NCBI GenBank assembly: GCA_951804985.1
Contig: OX638131.1
Location: 4,526,001-4,590,000 of the forward strand
From: Dryomyza anilis
Lineage: Eukaryota > Arthropoda > Insecta > Diptera > Dryomyzidae
Length of the DNA: 64,000 nt
Reading direction: 5' to 3'
The notes under the pieces: generated by a model
Databases searched by the model: none
The model's input: only the letters and a program-made list of their open reading frames with translations
What the model was told of the DNA's origin: nothing
Position numbers and translations under genes: made by a program
In this document: positions 59,140 through 64,000 of the stretch, piece by piece
Layout of the letters: the number at the start of each line of letters is the position of its first letter
How positions within the stretch are numbered: position 1 is the first letter of the stretch

Positions 59140-60350
59140 GGTTGTGAATGTGTGGGTAATGGTGTATACAAGAATGATGGAATGATACGCTAGATGGTGC
59201 CATAGTCAGAAGATACTTTTGCACATTGCAGTGAATGCGTCTATAATTCGTGTACTGTTTTCTGAAGAAACAATTGTATTAAAACAAATATTTCTTCCAC
59301 GTAATAGCAATGCACGCATTCAAGGGTGCAGTCCTCAGCGAAATGTGAATGCACTGAGGAAAAGGTCAAATAACATATGTATATAATATGTAAGTATAAA
59401 GTAAAATAAAAAAATGTATAATTTATACAAAAATAGTAAAAATATAAATAAATAACAACAAAATATTTAGATAAAAAGATGTTTATTTTTGTTATTTTTT
59501 ATGAATTTGTGTCAAATGCAAACAATTATTAAAAACCATTAAAATTTTCTGCTCTATTATTTTTTTTAGAAGTTTGGTTTTTGTTTATTTTTTATGTTAT
59601 GTTTTTATTTCTGTGTATTTATGTATTTATTTATTTATTTATTTATTCATTTATTTTTTTTGCGCCTGCATCTCAGAAAAGTCTTGACGCGCAAATTATG
59701 ACAGCGTTAAACTTATCAAGACGCTCTGTAGTTTCCCCCCAGCTGTGGCAAAAAATGTCAGTCGGTCGGTCTGTTTTTTGTCTGTCTCTCCCTCTTTGTT
59801 GATTGTGTGCGTAATCAGCGCTCGTACGTGTGCGGCATGATTTCGCATGTCACCTTTGTCTGTTTAGTCGTATTATCGGAAAAATGGCCTGCGGAAAAAT
59901 AACTCCAGAGGCAGAGACGTTCGCCATGACAAGAGTTCTACGTGGATGTGCAGAGGGCGCAGGTGGCGCTACTTTAAGCTGCCGCATGCTGTCACATGGA
60001 AAACTGTCAAAATGAGCTGAGAAAATAAAATTAAGACTGGCAGCCTGCAGGCAGACAGACGCATGGACTCTAAAAGAAAGTTGCGTGCAAAGCAGAAATA
60101 TTACAATTGTTTAAGAATTAAAACGAAAAAGTTGTATGATAATAATAAATTTAAAGAAAATGTCTAAAGACTATCACAAAAAAGTTGGATGTTTTTGCTT
60201 TTGTTGTTGTTATGTTTAAAAGCAAAAAAATCTATTAAGCCCGTAGTTGCAAAAGTTTTGATTGCAACTCGAATCGCATTTTATTAAACTGTTAATAGTT
60301 TGACAAACTTTTTCTCTTTCTTTTGTTTTCTTTTAAGTTCTTCGTTATTT
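59140..60350. promoter_or_regulatory. Unique sequence with GC-balanced block 59660-60060
   Basis: 59660-60060 has normal composition with CpG-containing words and CAGTCGGTCGGTCTGT-type tracts. The 73- and 61-aa plus frames have no recognisable domains. A (TTTA)n run is at about 59625-59655. A regulatory role is only a possibility. Confidence 0.3.
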
Positions 60351-61485
60351 TCCTTATCCTTATCCTTATCCTTATCCTTATCCTTATCCTTATCCTTATC
60401 CTTATCCTTATCCTTATCCTTATCCTTATCCTTATCCTTATCCTTATCCTTATCCTTATCCTTATCCTTATCCTTATCCTTATCCTTATCCTTATCCTTA
60501 TCCTTATCCTTATCCTTATCCTTATCCTTATCCTTATCCTTATCCTTATCCTTATCCTTATCCTTATCCTTATCCTTATCCTTATCCTTATCCTTATCCT
60601 TATCCTTATCCTTATCCTTATCCTTATCCTTATCCTTATCCTTATCCTTATCCTTATCCTTATCCTTATCCTTATCCTTATCCTTATCCTTATCCTTATC
60701 CTTATCCTTATCCTTATCCTTATCCTTATCCTTATCCTTATCCTTATCCTTATCCTTATCCTTATCCTTATCCTTATCCTTATCCTTATCCTTATCCTTA
60801 TCCTTATCCTTATCCTTATCCTTATCCTTATCCTTATCCTTATCCTTATCCTTATCCTTATCCTTATCCTTATCCTTATCCTTATCCTTATCCTTATCCT
60901 TATCCTTATCCTTATCCTTATCCTTATCCTTATCCTTATCCTTATCCTTATCCTTATCCTTATCCTTATCCTTATCCTTATCCTTATCCTTATCCTTATC
61001 CTTATCCTTATCCTTATCCTTATCCTTATCCTTATCCTTATCCTTATCCTTATCCTTATCCTTATCCTTATCCTTATCCTTATCCTTATCCTTATCCTTA
61101 TCCTTATCCTTATCCTTATCCTTATCCTTATCCTTATCCTTATCCTTATCCTTATCCTTATCCTTATCCTTATCCTTATCCTTATCCTTATCCTTATCCT
61201 TATCCTTATCCTTATCCTTATCCTTATCCTTATCCTTATCCTTATCCTTATCCTTATCCTTATCCTTATCCTTATCCTTATCCTTATCCTTATCCTTATC
61301 CTTATCCTTATCCTTATCCTTATCCTTATCCTTATCCTTATCCTTATCCTTATCCTTATCCTTATCCTTATCCTTATCCTTATCCTTATCCTTATCCTTA
61401 TCCTTATCCTTATCCTTATCCTTATCCTTATCCTTATCCTTATCCTTATCCTTATCCTTATCCTTATCCTTATCCTTATCCTTAT
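60351..61485. repeat. 6-bp tandem array (TCCTTA)n, about 189 uninterrupted copies
   Basis: 1,135 bases of a perfect hexamer with no internal variant. Only the last unit (CTTATAC) decays into pyrimidine-rich flank. The 428- and 391-aa open frames over it (Leu-Ser and Ile-Leu dipeptide repeats) are by-products of a period divisible by three. The perfection suggests very recent expansion. Confidence 0.99.
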
Positions 61486-62435
61486 ACTTATTCTTTGACT
61501 TTTGTTTCGTTTTCTTTGCTTTTCTGTTTCTTCTTCTTCTTGTAGTTTTCCTCGTCCTGTTCTGTGTCTTTTACTTTTTCTCTTAGTATTTTTTTGTTGA
61601 TTCGGTATTTATTTTTCAAAATTAATGTTTCAGTCGATTTCGGCGCTAATGACGAATAAAAATATTAATTAGGCTAGCAGTGTTTACGGCGTTTTAAGTC
61701 CGCGATTCTTTAAATGTTTTACGTGCTGTTGACATGAAAAACGGCGGCAAACAAAGGAGCTGCCGGCTCGCTGTAAAAGGTGCCACTTTGTCTGAAAAAG
61801 GTGGTCGCAGGTGTTGCTGTGACTGGTGGGAATTAAAAGTGACTTATGTGAGGACCTCAATGTTTTATTTTTGCTGCTTTTAGTTTTTCTTTTTGTGCCA
61901 TTTTTTGTGTGATTTATATGGTTTATACTTCGTCGGGGCAGCTGCCATTAGTTCGGCCCCAGACTATTATGACGTGATTCGCGGCAGTGGTTTTTCTACG
62001 ATGGTATCGTGTTTTAAAATGAATATTTAAAATTAAAAAACGGTGTCCAATTACATGGCACTTAACTATTTTAATTGCTTGTATAATTTGCCGATTTAAG
62101 TTCTCAATTTCGGAAATTGTAATATTTTAATTTAATGGTTTCAGAATTACATTCGATCGTAATTCAACTGTTTGACAAGTAAAATCGATTCATTCAGTTT
62201 TATTTTAAATTATTTTCATTGAATTGATAATAGATGTTTTTATATGAAAAATCGGAATCTAAATATAATAGCATAATATATAAATAATTTTAATTGAAAA
62301 GTAAAATCAATGTAGATCGCAGAATGATGATAAAAAAATGTTTAAAATAATATCTGCTGGTCTTAAAATTTATTTGAACGGCTAAAACAAAGTGCACAAA
62401 AGTAACATTTTGTATCATCCACATTTGGGTCTTCA
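61486..62435. other. Unique sequence, GC-balanced at 61620-61990
   Basis: 61620-61990 is less AT-rich (CGGCGGCAAAC, GCTGCCGGCTCG). No gene is recognised. 62000-62430 is AT-rich and featureless. Confidence 0.4.
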
Positions 62436-62780
62436 TTACGCACAGCATAATGCCACATGATTTTCAAATTCTACTTGAGGAATTTGCACATCTTCGCACG
62501 ACGTCGCACAATGCAAACCGCACTTGAAACAGTTGCGACGAAAAACCCTGATGGTCGCATTATTGAATCCTTGCATTGCAAGAAACTCATGTACAGCATC
62601 CTTGCGACGAATTTCAACGGCTTCACTACATGGCAAATGGCAACAGCTGTCACTACAACAACTGACAGCCGGACGGACGCAACTTTTACAATCGAAGCTC
62701 ATTCGATATCTGACGTAATTGAGTTTGCGTCCGAGTTGCTTTGTTGTAGTTGATGCTGGACACAGATCAAGACAGGTCAT
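62436..62780 (-). CDS. Hypothetical cysteine-rich protein (114 aa), doubtful
   Basis: From ATG 62780-62778 the minus strand is open for 114 codons with 15 cysteines, several in pairs (SCCSDSCC, CC near the end). The region is clearly less AT-rich than its flanks. The frame continues upstream to a TTG with a phenylalanine-rich stretch, but this comes from a poly-T run and is not a credible signal peptide. The plus strand is also open here (98 aa), so chance is a serious possibility. No family is recognised. The cysteine spacing does not resemble that of the 51-52 kb peptides. Confidence 0.28.
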   Translation of the reverse strand: MTCLDLCPASTTTKQLGRKLNYVRYRMSFDCKSCVRPAVSCCSDSCCHLPCSEAVEIRRKDAVHEFLAMQGFNNATIRVFRRNCFKCGLHCATSCEDVQIPQVEFENHVALCCA

Positions 62781-62899
62781 ATTTATAATAATCAAAAAAA
62801 AAAAAAATGAAGAGAAGAGCAAACATTATGAAAAATGGAAATTAGAGGAAAATTAAATTTAGAAAAAAAATATAATATTTCTATCAAAAAATTCATTAT
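62781..62899. other. AT-rich spacer
   Basis: Nothing recognised. Confidence 0.4.
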
Positions 62900-63300
62900 T
62901 TAATAAAAATTGATAATTTCCTGAAAATCAAGATATCCATCATAAGTCGATATTTTCAAAGAAAATCGATATAATCACAATTATCGATATTTAAATAGAA
63001 AAATCGTTATTTTCTAAAAAAAATCGTTATTTTCTAAGAAAATCGTTATTTTCAAAGAAAATCGTTATTTTCAAACAAATTCGTTACTTTCAAAGAAAAT
63101 CGATTCATTCATATAAAATCGATATTATAATAGAATTTGAATCGAACTTTTCAAAAAAATTCGTTTTTTTCAAAGAAAATCGATTCATTCATAAAAAAAT
63201 TGATATTTAAATAGAATTTCGTTGTTTCATAATAAATCGGTTATCAAAAATAATAATTTAGAAATTATAGAAATCGAAAATTTGTGTTTTCATCCCAAAT
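62900..63300. repeat. 19-bp tandem array, family C (AAAATCGTTATTTTCAAAG)
   Basis: The TCGTTAT or TCGATAT core recurs at 63004, 63024, 63043, 63062, 63081 and 63100, that is every 19-20 bases. Units outside this core are increasingly decayed. Confidence 0.85.
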
Positions 63301-63330
63301 CGTTATTTATATCGAAATTTCATTAGTAGG

Positions 63331-64000
63331 GTTTTAGAAATAAGCAACAATGAGTTTCACAAGGACACCATCGAAAAGATCAGGACAATATTGCACAAAA
63401 ATGGATTCCCCAAGAAGACGATAAAGAATTTAATTGACAATTATTACAAACAAAATCATGGACCGCGGAATGACAAAGAGCCAAAAATATACAAATCAAT
63501 GACATATATAAATGGACTATCGGAGAGGATTATTAAATCAGACATATACGACAAAGATAAATATCAAATCGCATTAAAGACAAGTAACACATTACAACAA
63601 CTATACAGTAATACAAAAACCAAGACAGACAATGTTGATAAAGCTAACTTGATATATAGAATTCGATGCAAAGGTGATGGGTCCAATATATGTAATTAAA
63701 CATATGTTGGGACGACAAAGAATAAACTTATGATACGAATTTCTTCGCATAAATCTGATCACAAAATACAAGGCAAACCGATAGAGCAGAAAACAGCACT
63801 AGCCGCTCACTGTGGAAAACTCGGACACTCTGCAGACTTCGAAAACGTTAACGTTTTACAACAGGAGCCGAACTACTTTCGAAGGTACACTCTGGAAATG
63901 CTCCACATAATTAACACACCGAACGAAGAAAGACTAAACTACAAAACGGACACGGAAAAATGCGCGCATTTATACAGACACTTAGTTAGGAAACAAAGAA
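63331..64000 (+). mobile_element. Penelope-like retroelement fragment, runs off the window
   Basis: The 3' portion of a Penelope-like element: the region after the reverse transcriptase and the GIY-YIG endonuclease. It starts abruptly next to the family C array, so it is 5'-truncated or rearranged, and continues past the window end. Confidence 0.85.
63331..64000 (+). pseudogene. Penelope-like ORF, linker and GIY-YIG endonuclease, one stop codon
   Basis: One frame is open from about 63331 to the window end except for a TAA at 63697-63699. The first part (EFHKDTIEKIRTILHKNGFP) matches the conserved linker after the Penelope reverse transcriptase. LIYRIRCKGDGSNICN then gives the GIY half of the endonuclease. 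Directly after the stop, TYVGTTKNKLMIRISSHKSD gives the YIG half with the catalytic-type arginine and the helix that follows. TALAAHCGKLGH, FENVNVL and LEMLHIINTPNEERLN continue the domain, and NYKTDTE is typical of the family C-terminus. The endonuclease nicks target DNA for insertion. With the stop inside the active-site region this copy is presumably inactive, unless the stop is read through. Confidence 0.85.

Noticed and set aside
60351..61485. Telomere-like repeat
   Set aside because: TAAGGA is not the insect TTAGG repeat, and flies have retrotransposon-based telomeres; the array is internal.
60300..61586. Long open frames (428 and 391 aa) of Leu-Ser and Ile-Leu repeats
   Set aside because: They are the translation of the hexamer array, whose period is a multiple of three; no coding evidence lies outside the array.

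Overview
The window is AT-rich (roughly three quarters A+T by eye) non-coding DNA from a higher dipteran fly. Three things support this: two copies of a DINE-1/Helentron-like repeat, a Jockey-type LINE, a Penelope-like element, IS630-Tc1-mariner copies and a tRNA-derived SINE; a schizophoran-fly style of intergenic DNA (CAGACAGACGGACATCG-type tracts); and the absence of any long host coding exon. Whether it is a tephritid, a drosophilid relative or a calyptrate cannot be decided from the sequence alone.

Layout. 0.1-4.4 kb holds two blocks of closely related 8-bp satellites. 5.0-7.3 kb is unique DNA scattered with an AAGTATGC motif. 7.5-9.0 kb is an 83-bp tandem repeat with an 855-bp higher-order duplication. 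9-20 kb is unique AT-rich DNA with an (ATCT)n tract, a foldback element, a small MITE, the first DINE-like copy and a GTATCT-rich block. 19.9-26.8 kb is a dense transposon graveyard: a LINE inside a TIR element, a MITE inside a MITE, a SINE inside an old Tc1-like copy, and a hAT-like non-autonomous element. 27.4-33.9 kb and 39.6-43.0 kb are dominated by 19-bp tandem repeats. 37.4-38.7 and 56.8-58.1 kb are two younger Tc1-mariner (DD37E spacing) copies with broken transposases. 44-45.4 kb is duplicated pyrimidine-rich DNA, 47.9-48.2 kb is a 10-bp array, and 60.35-61.49 kb is an uninterrupted 6-bp array. The window ends inside a Penelope-like element.

Best host-gene evidence. On the minus strand at 50.95-51.17 and 52.36-52.58 kb lie two paralogous short genes for secreted five-cysteine peptides (72 and 70 aa). 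Their cysteine spacing is identical, and both their promoters and 3' flanks are duplicated. They sit among 11-bp and 19-bp tandem arrays that appear to have been duplicated with them.

Also on the minus strand are a possible short exon with a good splice donor (48,814) and, 19 kb further along, a strong recursive-splicing (ratchet) motif at 29,619-29,626. I infer that much of the window may be one very large intron of a minus-strand gene. That would explain the lack of exons and the load of transposons and satellites. No known host gene could be named.
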